From Candidatus Muiribacterium halophilum (lineage in GTDB: Bacteria > Muiribacteriota > Muiribacteriia > Muiribacteriales > Muiribacteriaceae), in the NCBI GenBank assembly GCA_023228995.1, contig JALOAD010000038.1:1-34663 (forward strand): DNA of 34,663 nucleotides, written 5' to 3'. The position numbers and the translations under genes are program-made. This document shows, in pieces, positions 24,211 to 32,814 of this stretch (positions within the stretch are counted from its first letter, which is position 1; every line of letters begins with the position of its first letter). Under the pieces are notes generated by a model. That model saw only the letters and a program-made list of their open reading frames with translations, was not told the DNA's origin and ran no database searches.

Positions 24211-25923
24211 GTGAAGATTGTAAAAAAACAGGTTTCCAACCTAAAAAATGGAGAAATAATAGCAAGTCCTGTTATTTTTAACGGTGCTATTATAGTTTCA
24301 AAAAATACTGAAATTGATGATAATATTATTTCAAGATTAAATGAATCAAAGATAAAGTATGTCAAAATTAAGAAAGAAGATTTAGCGGAACCTGTTGAGG
24401 AAACCGGTTCTCAATTTAATAGTTTAAAAAACAAATTTCTTAATTTTAATGATAATTCAAATCCTGTAGAAGTTTCATCTACAATAAGAAGATTAGGTAA
24501 TTTTGATAATCGAGAATTTGTGGATATTATAAAAATAGGTTTTAAAAAATTTTCAAATGTTACAATAATAAATGAACTTATAATTCAATGTAAAAGAGTT
24601 AATCCTGATGAAGAACTTTTTAATTATTTAAAGAGTTTTTTATATTCAAAAGATAAAAACATTGTTCTTTCTTCAATATTCATACTTGAAAAATATAGAA
24701 ATATTGTAGGTAATTTTCCTTTTTTATTAAAAGCAATTACAGCAACTAAAGATAAAGATGTTGTAAATAGAATATTAGAATTTTTCAAGTCATTTCCAGA
24801 AGAACAGATAATTCCTATTTTAAAATCAATGCTTAAAACTACAGCAGATAATATTTTAAAACATGCAATTCTTTTTGTATTAAAAATAATTATTGCAAAA
24901 GAATCAACAAAAAATCAAAAAAAGAAAAAAGGAAATATAAAAAAAGAAAAACTTCCTGAATTTTCAGAAGAATCTAAAACATCAGACTATGACTATTATG
25001 TACCATCAGATATTAAAGTCAAAGATATTAAAGATGCTGCTGATGTATTTAAAACAAATTATATTAAAGCAAATAAAAGTGTTGAAAAAATCTTTACAAA
25101 TATGGCAAACAATAAAGCAGTAGATTTTTCAGAAATTAGAAATGTTGTATCATCTCTTGTTGATGAGATATTTTTTAATAGAGATCTTGTTTCAAGATTA
25201 AGAAATATTTATGTTGGTGATAATTACCTTTGTAGCCATTCTATAAATGTTTGTATACTATCTATGCTTACTGCTATGTTTATGGATTATGAGACAAATA
25301 ATATAGCCGAAATTGGTATAGCTGCATTGCTTGCTGATGTTGGTATGATGAATGTAAAAGATCATGTTTGGAAAAAACAGGGAGTACTTTCTTTAGATGA
25401 TATTGAACTTATAAAATATCATGTATTTGATGGACTTGATCTTTTAAAAAAATCAGATGAATTAAAAGATATAATCGCAACAGTTGCATTGATGCATCAT
25501 GAGAGGTTAGATGGTACTGGTTATCTTGGCTTTAAAGGTAAAGATATAGTAAAACATGCAAGAATTGTTGCAGTTTGTGATGTATATGATGCTTTGACTT
25601 CAATAAGAAGTTACAGAAAATCTTTTTCTTCATATAGAGCTTTAAATTATATAGTTTCCAATACACCAGAAAAATTTGACAGGGAAGTAGTAAGAGCTTT
25701 TATAAAACATATTGGAGTTTTTCCAATTGGTTCAAAAGTCTTGTTAAGTAATGGTAAGGAAGCGGTTGTAACTGGTACAAATAATGGTTATTGGTTTAAA
25801 CCTAAAATAAATCTTGAAATAGATAATCTTGATGAATTTAACTTGAAAGTTGAAAAAGATATTTTTATTAAAAGTATAATAACTGGAGAAGATGAACAAT
25901 ATGAAGATTGGAGTTGTATCTGA
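24211..25923 (+). CDS. Degenerate HD-GYP domain protein
   Basis: 570 residues from GTG 24211 (AAGGGG at 24199-24204; an in-frame TTG at 24196 overlaps that RBS and is rejected). The N-terminal ~60 residues resemble the small beta-domain found before HD-GYP modules (LKNGEIIASPVIFNG...). A helical, HEAT-like middle (~85-235) is followed by a Lys-rich linker and an HD-GYP domain (~300-500). First His kept in CSHSINV, but the HD pair is LLADVGMMN (His to Ala, DxGK Lys lost) and GYP reads GYL in HHERLDGTGYLG. It is therefore unlikely to be a normal c-di-GMP phosphodiesterase; it may be a sensor or scaffold. The stop overlaps the downstream phosphodiesterase gene. Confidence 0.85.
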   Translation: MKIVKKQVSNLKNGEIIASPVIFNGAIIVSKNTEIDDNIISRLNESKIKYVKIKKEDLAEPVEETGSQFNSLKNKFLNFNDNSNPVEVSSTIRRLGNFDNREFVDIIKIGFKKFSNVTIINELIIQCKRVNPDEELFNYLKSFLYSKDKNIVLSSIFILEKYRNIVGNFPFLLKAITATKDKDVVNRILEFFKSFPEEQIIPILKSMLKTTADNILKHAILFVLKIIIAKESTKNQKKKKGNIKKEKLPEFSEESKTSDYDYYVPSDIKVKDIKDAADVFKTNYIKANKSVEKIFTNMANNKAVDFSEIRNVVSSLVDEIFFNRDLVSRLRNIYVGDNYLCSHSINVCILSMLTAMFMDYETNNIAEIGIAALLADVGMMNVKDHVWKKQGVLSLDDIELIKYHVFDGLDLLKKSDELKDIIATVALMHHERLDGTGYLGFKGKDIVKHARIVAVCDVYDALTSIRSYRKSFSSYRALNYIVSNTPEKFDREVVRAFIKHIGVFPIGSKVLLSNGKEAVVTGTNNGYWFKPKINLEIDNLDEFNLKVEKDIFIKSIITGEDEQYEDWSCI

Positions 25924-26404
25924 CACGCATTATGATGTTTTAGAAGGTAATATAAAAAAATTCTTTGAAAATTTATCCAATGAAGTTGATTTTCTTATTC
26001 ATGCTGGAGATATAGATAAACTTGATTTTCTAATAGATCTTAAAATGATGTTTGAAAATAGATTTGTTGCGGTATCTGGTAATATGGATAGTGGTAAAAT
26101 TCTTGAACATTTAAATGATATTGAGACTATTACAATTGAAAAGCTCCGTATATCAGTTACTCATACTGGAGGGCACCCTTCAGAAACAGTTGAAAAAGCT
26201 ATTGAAACATTCAAAAAAACTCCATCAGATATAATTATTTTTGGGCATTCCCACCATCCTTATAACCAATATCATGGAAAAACACTTCTTTTTAATCCTG
26301 GCAGTCTTATGGATAAAAGATATGCACCTTATACTTCTTATGGTATTTTAGAAATAAACAATGGAAAGATAATTTCCTCAAATATTATACCGGTAACTGT
26401 TTAA
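25901..26404 (+). CDS. YfcE/MJ0936-like metallophosphoesterase
   Basis: 167 residues from ATG 25901; ATG 25892 three codons earlier is also possible, and the RBS GGAG at 25885-25888 does not decide (3 versus 12 nt). Calcineurin-like motifs in order: SDTHYD, HAGDID, GNMD, HTGGHPS, GHSHHP and NPGSLMDKR, giving the full di-metal site of YfcE phosphodiesterases. The natural substrate is unknown; members act on artificial phosphodiesters. Overlap of 23 bp with the HD-GYP-like gene suggests coupled translation and perhaps a joint function in nucleotide signalling. Confidence 0.88.
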   Translation: MKIGVVSDTHYDVLEGNIKKFFENLSNEVDFLIHAGDIDKLDFLIDLKMMFENRFVAVSGNMDSGKILEHLNDIETITIEKLRISVTHTGGHPSETVEKAIETFKKTPSDIIIFGHSHHPYNQYHGKTLLFNPGSLMDKRYAPYTSYGILEINNGKIISSNIIPVTV

Positions 26405-26547
26405 ATATTAGATAGTTTCTGCATACTTTTTATACATTGAAATATTGAATAAATCTGTTAACATTAGAAATGTTCAGACAATTTTATTGTATTTTGTTTG
26501 GTATGGTTTTTGTATATATAAAACTCAAAATCACTTCGGAGGGACAA

Positions 26548-27420
26548 ATGGGCATTGATAAAGAATTTATTGGTTCTAGTCAGATTGCTAAAAAAGCGGA
26601 AAAAAGTCAAGAAAAGGTAGCTGAGCTTCCAAAAGAATACGGAGATACAAAAATAGTAGCTCTAATAAAAGATCCATTGTGGATACATGCATATTGGGAA
26701 GTTAGTCCTTCAAAAAAAGAAGATCTTCAAAATATTTTAGGAGATTCTTTTCATAATTTAGGATATACATTGAGAATATACGATGTTACCAGAATAGATT
26801 TTAATGGTGATAATTCAAATTCATATTTTGATATATCTGTTGGACATGATGCAAGATCCTGGTATGTAAATGTAGGAAATCCCGGAAGTGATTACATAAT
26901 TGATCTTGGAATAATGACACCTGAAGGACAGTTTATTCTTATTGCTCGTTCAAATAAAGTCACAACTCCAAGAAACTCTGTAAGTAATAATATTGACGAG
27001 CAGTGGATGATGGTAGAAGAACAGTTTGCTAAGATACTTGAGTTATCCGGTCACGGTAGTTTTGGAAAAGCTTCAGCAGATATAATGGGTGAAATTACCA
27101 AAAGATTGTTTTCAGAGCATAATCTTTCATCTAGTACAATTTCATCAATGTCATCTGATACAATACAAGCAAGAAAGCCTAATAAAGAACAGGATGATTT
27201 CTGGTTTAAAGTAGGAGCTGAACTTATAATATATGGTGAAACCCTACCAGATGCTCAAGTTAAAATAAATGGCAATATAATCAAATTAAGAAATGATGGC
27301 AGTTTTTCTTTAAGAATTGATCTTCCTGATGGAAATTATCCGTTTCCAATCGAGGCAGAATCAAAAAACAAAAAACATAAAAGAAATGTCAGCATTGATG
27401 TTAATAAATCCACCCATTAA
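26548..27420 (+). CDS. DUF4912 protein
   Basis: 290 residues from ATG 26548, set by the strong RBS CGGAGGGA; the open frame back to 26470 has no RBS. The DUF4912 core is visible: KIVALIKDPLWIHAYWEVSP, YTLRIYDVT, YFDISVGHDARSWYVNVGNPGSDYIIDLGI. The C-terminal ~75 residues (GAELIIYGETLPDAQVKING...DGSFSLRIDLPDG) look like an Ig-like/glucodextranase-B module. DUF4912 genes are often next to GH57 branching enzymes, as here (11 bp apart). It is thought to help in glycogen or surface glucan metabolism, but no activity is established. No signal peptide. Confidence 0.85.
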   Translation: MGIDKEFIGSSQIAKKAEKSQEKVAELPKEYGDTKIVALIKDPLWIHAYWEVSPSKKEDLQNILGDSFHNLGYTLRIYDVTRIDFNGDNSNSYFDISVGHDARSWYVNVGNPGSDYIIDLGIMTPEGQFILIARSNKVTTPRNSVSNNIDEQWMMVEEQFAKILELSGHGSFGKASADIMGEITKRLFSEHNLSSSTISSMSSDTIQARKPNKEQDDFWFKVGAELIIYGETLPDAQVKINGNIIKLRNDGSFSLRIDLPDGNYPFPIEAESKNKKHKRNVSIDVNKSTH

Positions 27421-27431
27421 GGAGAAAATAA

Positions 27432-29024
27432 ATGAGTAAAAAAGGATATCTTGCATTATTATTGCACGCACATCTTCCATTTGTAAGACACCCGGAATAT
27501 GATAGATTTTTAGAAGAAGACTGGTTATATGAAGCAATTACTGAAACTTATATACCTCTTATAAAAGTTTTTGAAGAACTTTCAAGTGAAGGAGTTAATT
27601 GGAAACTTACAATGTCATGTACTCCTCCATTAATGGAAATGTTAACAGATGAGCTTCTTCAGAATAGATATTTAAGGCATTTAGATATGCTTATTGAACT
27701 TTCAGAAAAAGAAGTAGTTAGAACACAATTAAATTCTGAATTTAATAAAACAGCAAGAATGTATAACAGGAAATTTGGTGAATGTAGAGATTTATTTTTA
27801 AGATATAACAAAAATATGGTATCAGCACTTGCGAAATTTTATTATCAGGGTAATCTTGAACTAATAACTTGTTCTGCAACACACGGATTTTTTCCACTTA
27901 TGGTTAATCAAGAAGCTAAAAATGCTCAGCTAAGACAAGCAGTGAAATGTTTTAGAGAACATGTTGGTTCAAATCCAAGAGGTATATGGAATGCTGAATG
28001 TGGTTATCATCCTGGTGATGATAAATTACTTGATAAAAATGGAATAAGATTTTTCTTTACAGATGCACATGGTATTCTTTATTCTGATCCAAGACCAAAA
28101 TATGGAGTTTTTGCACCTATTTATTGTCCAAGTAAAGTAGCAGCATTTGGTAGAGATATTGAATCTTCAAAATCAGTATGGTCATCTATAGAAGGTTATC
28201 CAGGTGATTATAATTATAGAGAATTTTATAGAGATATTGGATTTGATCTTGATTACGAATATCTTGAACCATATTTGCATGGTGGTGGTATAAGAACGAA
28301 TTTAGGTATAAAATATCATAAAATAACTGGAAAAACTAAACAGAAAGAAGCTTACAATGAAGAAACTGCAAATAAAAAAGCAGAAGAACATGCAGCTAAC
28401 TTTGTTTATAACAGAGAAAGACAGGTTGAACATTTATCTAGTATAATGGATAGAAAACCTATTATTGTATCTCCTTATGATGCAGAGTTATATGGTCATT
28501 GGTGGTATGAAGGACCTGAATTTTTAAAACATGTTTTAAGAAAAACTGCATTGTATTCTGAAACATTAGAACTCACAACACCTTATGAATATTTAAAAGC
28601 AAATCCTGTTAATCAGGTAGCGACTCCATCACTTTCAACTTGGGGTGCTGAAGGTTATTGTGAAGTATGGCTTAATGGTACAAATGATTGGAAATATAGA
28701 CATCTTCACAAAGCACAAGAAAGAATGATACAGCTTGCCAATCAGAATGATAATGCAGAAGGAATGAATGAAAGGGCTTTGAATCAGATGGCTAGAGAAT
28801 TATTTTTAGCACAGAGTTCTGACTGGGCTTTCATTATGACTACTAATACCATGGTGCCTTATGCAATTAAAAGAACTAGAGATCATATAAATAGATTTAA
28901 CTCTTTATTTGATATGGTTAGTTCAGATAAAATTGATTCTTCTTATCTATACAATCTTGAAAGCAAAGATAATATATTTAAAAACACTATTGATTACCGA
29001 GATTTTCAGACTAAAAATTTATGA
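27432..29024 (+). CDS. GH57 1,4-alpha-glucan branching enzyme (DUF1957 type)
   Basis: 530 residues, typical for GH57 branching enzymes, which make alpha-1,6 branches in glycogen-like glucans. Conserved region 1 is LLHAHLPFVRHPEY; GIWNAECGYHPG carries the probable nucleophile Glu189 (Glu183/184 in characterised archaeal and Thermus enzymes) and PYDAELYGHWWYEGP the acid/base Asp350. A C-terminal helical domain (~400-530) is present. GGAGAAA precedes ATG 27432. In operon with DUF4912 and, through an ATGA overlap, with a 47-residue membrane protein. Suggests the cell stores glycogen as well as PHA. Confidence 0.92.
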   Translation: MSKKGYLALLLHAHLPFVRHPEYDRFLEEDWLYEAITETYIPLIKVFEELSSEGVNWKLTMSCTPPLMEMLTDELLQNRYLRHLDMLIELSEKEVVRTQLNSEFNKTARMYNRKFGECRDLFLRYNKNMVSALAKFYYQGNLELITCSATHGFFPLMVNQEAKNAQLRQAVKCFREHVGSNPRGIWNAECGYHPGDDKLLDKNGIRFFFTDAHGILYSDPRPKYGVFAPIYCPSKVAAFGRDIESSKSVWSSIEGYPGDYNYREFYRDIGFDLDYEYLEPYLHGGGIRTNLGIKYHKITGKTKQKEAYNEETANKKAEEHAANFVYNRERQVEHLSSIMDRKPIIVSPYDAELYGHWWYEGPEFLKHVLRKTALYSETLELTTPYEYLKANPVNQVATPSLSTWGAEGYCEVWLNGTNDWKYRHLHKAQERMIQLANQNDNAEGMNERALNQMARELFLAQSSDWAFIMTTNTMVPYAIKRTRDHINRFNSLFDMVSSDKIDSSYLYNLESKDNIFKNTIDYRDFQTKNL

Positions 29025-29164
29025 GTAGTGGAGAATTTTATAAAAAATTTGGTATAGGTTTTGGATTTTTTGTATTTTTATGGTACTTTTTGTTTATATG
29101 GATGTTGCCATCAGCATTTAAAATGTTTTTATCGGTAATAAAAGAAAGTATTAAAGATAAATAA
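29021..29164 (+). CDS. 47-residue single-span membrane protein
   Basis: The ATG overlaps the GH57 stop (ATGA) and the frame ends at TAA 29162-29164, immediately merging into a terminator stem. The product has a basic/polar start (MSSGEFYKKFG), one hydrophobic helix (~11-33, rich in Phe, Trp, Leu) and a charged tail ending KESIKDK. No family recognised. Translational coupling and the tight terminator argue that it is real; it could anchor the branching enzyme or DUF4912 protein at the membrane. Confidence 0.6.
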   Translation: MSSGEFYKKFGIGFGFFVFLWYFLFIWMLPSAFKMFLSVIKESIKDK

Positions 29165-29191
29165 AGAAGCGTATTCAAAATACGCTTCTTT
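29163..29191 (+). terminator. Terminator after the DUF4912-GH57 operon
   Basis: Perfect 13-bp stem AAAGAAGCGTATT (29163-29175)/AATACGCTTCTTT (29179-29191) overlapping the stop codon of the 47-residue ORF. The T-run is only three long. Confidence 0.8.
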
Positions 29192-29211
29192 GATTTAAAT
29201 AGATAGTTTAA

Positions 29212-29240
29212 TTGACCATGTATTTCTTTTAATGTAATAT
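29212..29240 (+). promoter_or_regulatory. napH-like promoter (leaderless geometry)
   Basis: TTGACC (29212-29217), 17-bp spacer, TAATAT (29235-29240). The -10 ends 7 nt before ATG 29247 and there is no Shine-Dalgarno. Confidence 0.6.
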
Positions 29241-29246
29241 TTTAAT

Positions 29247-30071
29247 ATGAAAAGAATAATTATGCAGATACTTTCGTTTTTTACAATAAATCCACATTTA
29301 AAAAATTATCTAGTGCCTGAATTATATCAAGGCAGTCTTAAAAAAATATGTATTCCTTCATTAAACTGTTGGTCATGTCCGGCAGCTAGTTTTTCATGTC
29401 CAATAGGAGCAATACAAAATTTTGTATCATATTCAAAATATTTATTATCATTTTATACAATTGGGACTTTAGCAATTGTAATGAGTCTTACAGGAAGATT
29501 TTTTTGCGGATTTGTTTGTCCGTTTGGATTTTTACAAGATATTATACATAAGATTCCAGCTAAAAAAGTTAAGATTGATACAAATAAATCAAAATTCTCA
29601 CAGTATTTTTTTCTTATTATATTTGTATTTTTTTTACCATGGTTAACTGGAGAACCATGGTTTTCTAAAATATGTCCTTCAGGATTTTTTCTAGCTTCTA
29701 TTCCATTTATAATTGCTGATATTAGTATATTAAATAATGTATCTTATTTCTTTTATATCAAAACAGTAATAGCAACAATATTTTTTTATTCAGCTATAAA
29801 AATATCAAGACCGTTTTGTCAATATGTTTGTCCAATAGGAACCATTTTTGAAACTTTCAGACCATTTTCATTTTCAGGTATAAAAGTAGATAAAGATAAG
29901 TGTATTAAATGTAAAAAATGTTTTAGAGTATGTATTATGGATGCTTCACCTTATAAATCTCCTTATAATTGTATTCAATGTGGAAAATGTATAAAAGAAT
30001 GTCCTACCAAAGCTTTAACAATAAAATATCTATTTTATTCTTACGGAGATGCAAGTTATGAAAAGTTATAA
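29247..30071 (+). CDS. NapH/MauN-like membrane 4Fe-4S ferredoxin
   Basis: 274 residues, several membrane segments (~65-85, ~120-140, ~155-175, ~180-195) with cysteine motifs on the loops: CWSCPAASFSCPIGA, FFCGFVCPFGF and FCQYVCPIGT (CX3CP type), then two C-terminal 4Fe-4S clusters CIKCKKCFRVC and CIQCGKCIKECP. Proteins of this type pass electrons between the membrane and a partner reductase. No reductase is encoded nearby. The next small gene (30058) overlaps it by 14 bp and encodes a CXXC protein, an arrangement seen with this class of ferredoxin. The start has no RBS; a good promoter lies directly upstream. Confidence 0.88.
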   Translation: MKRIIMQILSFFTINPHLKNYLVPELYQGSLKKICIPSLNCWSCPAASFSCPIGAIQNFVSYSKYLLSFYTIGTLAIVMSLTGRFFCGFVCPFGFLQDIIHKIPAKKVKIDTNKSKFSQYFFLIIFVFFLPWLTGEPWFSKICPSGFFLASIPFIIADISILNNVSYFFYIKTVIATIFFYSAIKISRPFCQYVCPIGTIFETFRPFSFSGIKVDKDKCIKCKKCFRVCIMDASPYKSPYNCIQCGKCIKECPTKALTIKYLFYSYGDASYEKL

Positions 30072-30189
30072 AAAGGTTATATTTTTAATTTTCTCTGTTA
30101 TTTTTATACTTTTTGGAATTTATTTAAATGAACCTTTTACAATAAAACAAATCGGCTCATTTCTTTGTCATGGTTGTTTGGGTTTTTAA
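30058..30189 (+). CDS. 43-residue CXXC membrane peptide (CD1871A-like)
   Basis: Overlaps the end of the NapH-like gene by 14 bp, with CGGAG at 30044-30048. Basic start MKSYKK, a hydrophobic helix (~7-23), then IGSFLCHGCLGF at the C-terminus. The small size, one helix and terminal C-X2-C-(I/L)-G pattern fit the CD1871A family of CXXC proteins that accompany NapH-type ferredoxins. The Cys pair may bind metal, be lipid- or redox-active, or be a cluster ligand for its partner. Function is unknown. Confidence 0.7.
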   Translation: MKSYKKVIFLIFSVIFILFGIYLNEPFTIKQIGSFLCHGCLGF

Positions 30190-30205
30190 TTTAAAAACAG
30201 GTTAA

Positions 30206-30234
30206 TTGAAATATCTTCTATAATTTTATATAAT
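30206..30234 (+). promoter_or_regulatory. mscS promoter
   Basis: TTGAAA (30206-30211), 17-bp spacer, TATAAT (30229-30234). Confidence 0.65.
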
Positions 30235-30288
30235 CCAATTAAATGATTTAAAGCTATATTTATTAAAAATTTATTAAGGAGAGATTAT

Positions 30289-31374
30289 ATGAATGAATTC
30301 ATGGAAAAAGTAAGAATTAATTTAGATTTTCTAAATAGTGGATTTTTTAAAAAAGGTTTTTTAGGAAATTCAATAGGAAGATATATTGTTGCTCTTGCAG
30401 TATTGCTTGTTGGTTTTATGATTTTAAAAGTAATAAAAACTTTTGTTGTAAGTAAATTAAAAAAAATAACAGAAAAGACTAAAAATAATTTTGATGATTT
30501 TCTTTTAGAGTTTTTTGAAAAGACTTTATTTCCAGTTTTAGATTATGGTGTTTTTTATCTTTCTATAATTCAATTAAATTTAAATGTAGGTTTGTTAAAA
30601 TTAGTTTATTCCATTGGAATAATATTTCTTTCAATTCAATTTACGAGATTTTTTTATGCAGTATTAGAATACATAATACATCAAAAATGGGATACAGCTG
30701 AAAATTCTCTTAAGACAACTGGAGTAATGACATTTATAAAAATATTATTTGGTTGTCTTTGTGCTTTATTTATATTAGATAATCTTGGATTTAATATATC
30801 TACTGTAATAGCAGGTCTTGGAGTAGGTGGTGTTGCTATAGCTTTAGCTTCTCAAAATATACTAAATGATCTTTTTAATCATTTTGTTATATTTTTTGAT
30901 AAACCTTTTGAAATTGGTGATTTTATAATTGTTGGAGAATATGCTGGTTCAATAAAACATATTGGAATTAAAACAACAAGAATATCATCTATAAGTGGTG
31001 AAGAAATTGTATTTTCAAATTCTGATTTGACTGGAAGTAGAATAAAAAATTATAAAAGAATGGAAAAAAGAAGAATTGTATTTGAAATTGGAGTTGTTTA
31101 TGGAACTCCAAAAGAACAAATTGCTGAAATACCAAATATTATAAAAAACATAATTGAAAAAATTGAAAATGTAGAATTTTCAAGAAGTCATTTTAAAAAT
31201 TTTGCAGCATATTCAATGAATTTCGAAACAGTATATTTTGTTTTAGGAAATGATTTTGGTGCTTTTAGAGATATACAACAGATAATTAATAACAAAATAT
31301 ATCAGGAATTTGAAGATAGGAAAATAGAATTTGCATATCCAACACAGACATTATTTATTAATAAAGAATCGTAA
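30289..31374 (+). CDS. MscS-family mechanosensitive channel
   Basis: 361 residues. N-terminal membrane helices (~30-50, ~75-90, ~95-120, ~140-160) precede the pore helix and signature STVIAGLGVGGVAIALASQNILNDLF (~170-195, Gly/Ala-rich TM3), then FDKPFEIGDFIIV and the beta domain (GSIKHIGIKTTRISSISGEEIVFSNSDL), ending in an alpha/beta C-terminal domain. It opens under membrane tension to release solutes after osmotic downshift. AGGAGAG upstream; own promoter and terminator, so monocistronic. Confidence 0.93.
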   Translation: MNEFMEKVRINLDFLNSGFFKKGFLGNSIGRYIVALAVLLVGFMILKVIKTFVVSKLKKITEKTKNNFDDFLLEFFEKTLFPVLDYGVFYLSIIQLNLNVGLLKLVYSIGIIFLSIQFTRFFYAVLEYIIHQKWDTAENSLKTTGVMTFIKILFGCLCALFILDNLGFNISTVIAGLGVGGVAIALASQNILNDLFNHFVIFFDKPFEIGDFIIVGEYAGSIKHIGIKTTRISSISGEEIVFSNSDLTGSRIKNYKRMEKRRIVFEIGVVYGTPKEQIAEIPNIIKNIIEKIENVEFSRSHFKNFAAYSMNFETVYFVLGNDFGAFRDIQQIINNKIYQEFEDRKIEFAYPTQTLFINKES

Positions 31375-31434
31375 TATAATTGTGTATTCTTAATTGAACC
31401 TTCTGATTAAATAAACAAAAATCAATAAAATATC

Positions 31435-31468
31435 ATCCCGGCCTCATTGTAAGCCGGGATTTTTTTTT
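31435..31468 (+). terminator. Intrinsic terminator after mscS
   Basis: ATCCCGGC (31435-31442)/GCCGGGAT (31453-31460) and a run of T to 31468. The stem has the same core as the dispersed repeats at 6217 and 12435. Confidence 0.92.
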
Positions 31469-31503
31469 CTATTTACCGATAATATTTCATTTATATAAAG
31501 TTA

Positions 31504-31531
31504 TTGCAATGCAAAAATAAAGTAGTATAAT
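31504..31531 (+). promoter_or_regulatory. ackA promoter with PhaR-like box
   Basis: TTGCAA (31504-31509), 16-bp spacer, TATAAT (31526-31531): the same hexamers and spacing as the phaR promoter. The box TGCAATGCA (31505-31513) overlaps the -35. Confidence 0.7.
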
Positions 31532-31587
31532 TAAATTGTATTATAAAAAAACAAATAAAAGCTATAAGCTGGGAAATGGGAGATAAT

Positions 31588-32796
31588 ATGCCAATATTGA
31601 AAAGAGGAAAGATTCTTGTTATCAATTGTGGAAGCTCTTCGTTAAAGTATGAGATTTTTAACATGCCTCAGAAAGACAGTTTAGGAAAAGGTTTAATTGA
31701 AAGAATTGGAGAAAAACAAGCAACAATTTCTCAAAAAAATATTAATTGTGAAATTGAAAGAACATTTTACTGTCCTAATCACAAAACTGCAATGAGTAAA
31801 ATGCTAGAATTAATTGAAGAGCCAACATGTAGAATTATTTCAAATCTATCAGAAATTACATCAATTGGTCATAGAGTTGTTCATGGAGGAGAAGAATATT
31901 CAGAATCTGTTATTATTAATTCCAAAGTAATAAAAGCTATTGAAGAGAATATTGAACTTGCTCCACTACATAATCCAGCAAATTTAACTGGAATAAAAGT
32001 AGCAATGGAATTTTTTCCAAAAGTAAGACAAGTAGCAGTATTTGACACAGCTTTTCATCAGACAATGCCACCTTCAGCATATTTATATGGATTACCTTAT
32101 GAGTTTTATGAAAAGTTTAAAATAAGGAGATATGGATTTCACGGAACATCGCATAGATATGTTTCAACCGTTGCTTTAGATATAATTAGAAGATATGCTG
32201 AAAATACAAATATGATATCGTGTCATCTAGGAAATGGAGCATCAATAACAGCTATTGAAAAAGGCAAATCAATTGATACTTCAATGGGATTTACACCATT
32301 AGAAGGATTAGTTATGGGAACAAGAAGTGGTGATATTGATCCTGCAATAATCTTTTTTTTAGCAGAAAGAGGATATTCATTAGAAGATATTAATACTATA
32401 TTAAATAAAAAAAGTGGATTGTTAGGATTGTCTGAGATTTCAAATGATTTGAGAGATTTAGAACAGAAAGCAGAAGAAAATAATGAAAAAGCAATTCAAG
32501 CACTTGAAGTATATGCTTATAGAATTAGAAAATATATTGGTTCTTATGCAGCAAACTTAGTAAAGTTAGACGCATTGATTTTTACAGGCGGAATAGGTGC
32601 AAATGGTGTAAGAATGAGAGAAAGAATTTGTCGTAAATTAGAAAATATAGGTATTTTTATGGATTATGAAAAAAACAGAGAAATTGGATCAAAATCTGGG
32701 GTTGTATCATGTGATTATTCTCCAATAACTATAGTTGTAGTTCCAACAAATGAAGAATTACAGATAGCAATAGATACTTATGAATTAACTTTATAA
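31588..32796 (+). CDS. ackA: Acetate kinase
   Basis: 402 residues from ATG 31588, chosen because GGGAG at 31577-31581 has ideal spacing to it; ATG 31576 would lie inside that RBS. Conserved segments: ILVINCGSSSLKYE, IGHRVVHGGE, VFDTAFHQTMPP, YGFHGTSHRYV, HLGNGASITAI, SIDTSMGFTPLEGLVMGTRSGDIDP and FTGGIGANG. It interconverts acetate + ATP and acetyl-phosphate + ADP. Phosphotransacetylase is not in the window. A TGCAATGCA box in its promoter suggests PhaR control, linking acetate flux to PHA storage. Confidence 0.96.
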   Translation: MPILKRGKILVINCGSSSLKYEIFNMPQKDSLGKGLIERIGEKQATISQKNINCEIERTFYCPNHKTAMSKMLELIEEPTCRIISNLSEITSIGHRVVHGGEEYSESVIINSKVIKAIEENIELAPLHNPANLTGIKVAMEFFPKVRQVAVFDTAFHQTMPPSAYLYGLPYEFYEKFKIRRYGFHGTSHRYVSTVALDIIRRYAENTNMISCHLGNGASITAIEKGKSIDTSMGFTPLEGLVMGTRSGDIDPAIIFFLAERGYSLEDINTILNKKSGLLGLSEISNDLRDLEQKAEENNEKAIQALEVYAYRIRKYIGSYAANLVKLDALIFTGGIGANGVRMRERICRKLENIGIFMDYEKNREIGSKSGVVSCDYSPITIVVVPTNEELQIAIDTYELTL

Positions 32797-32814
32797 AAAA
32801 AACTTAAATAAAAA

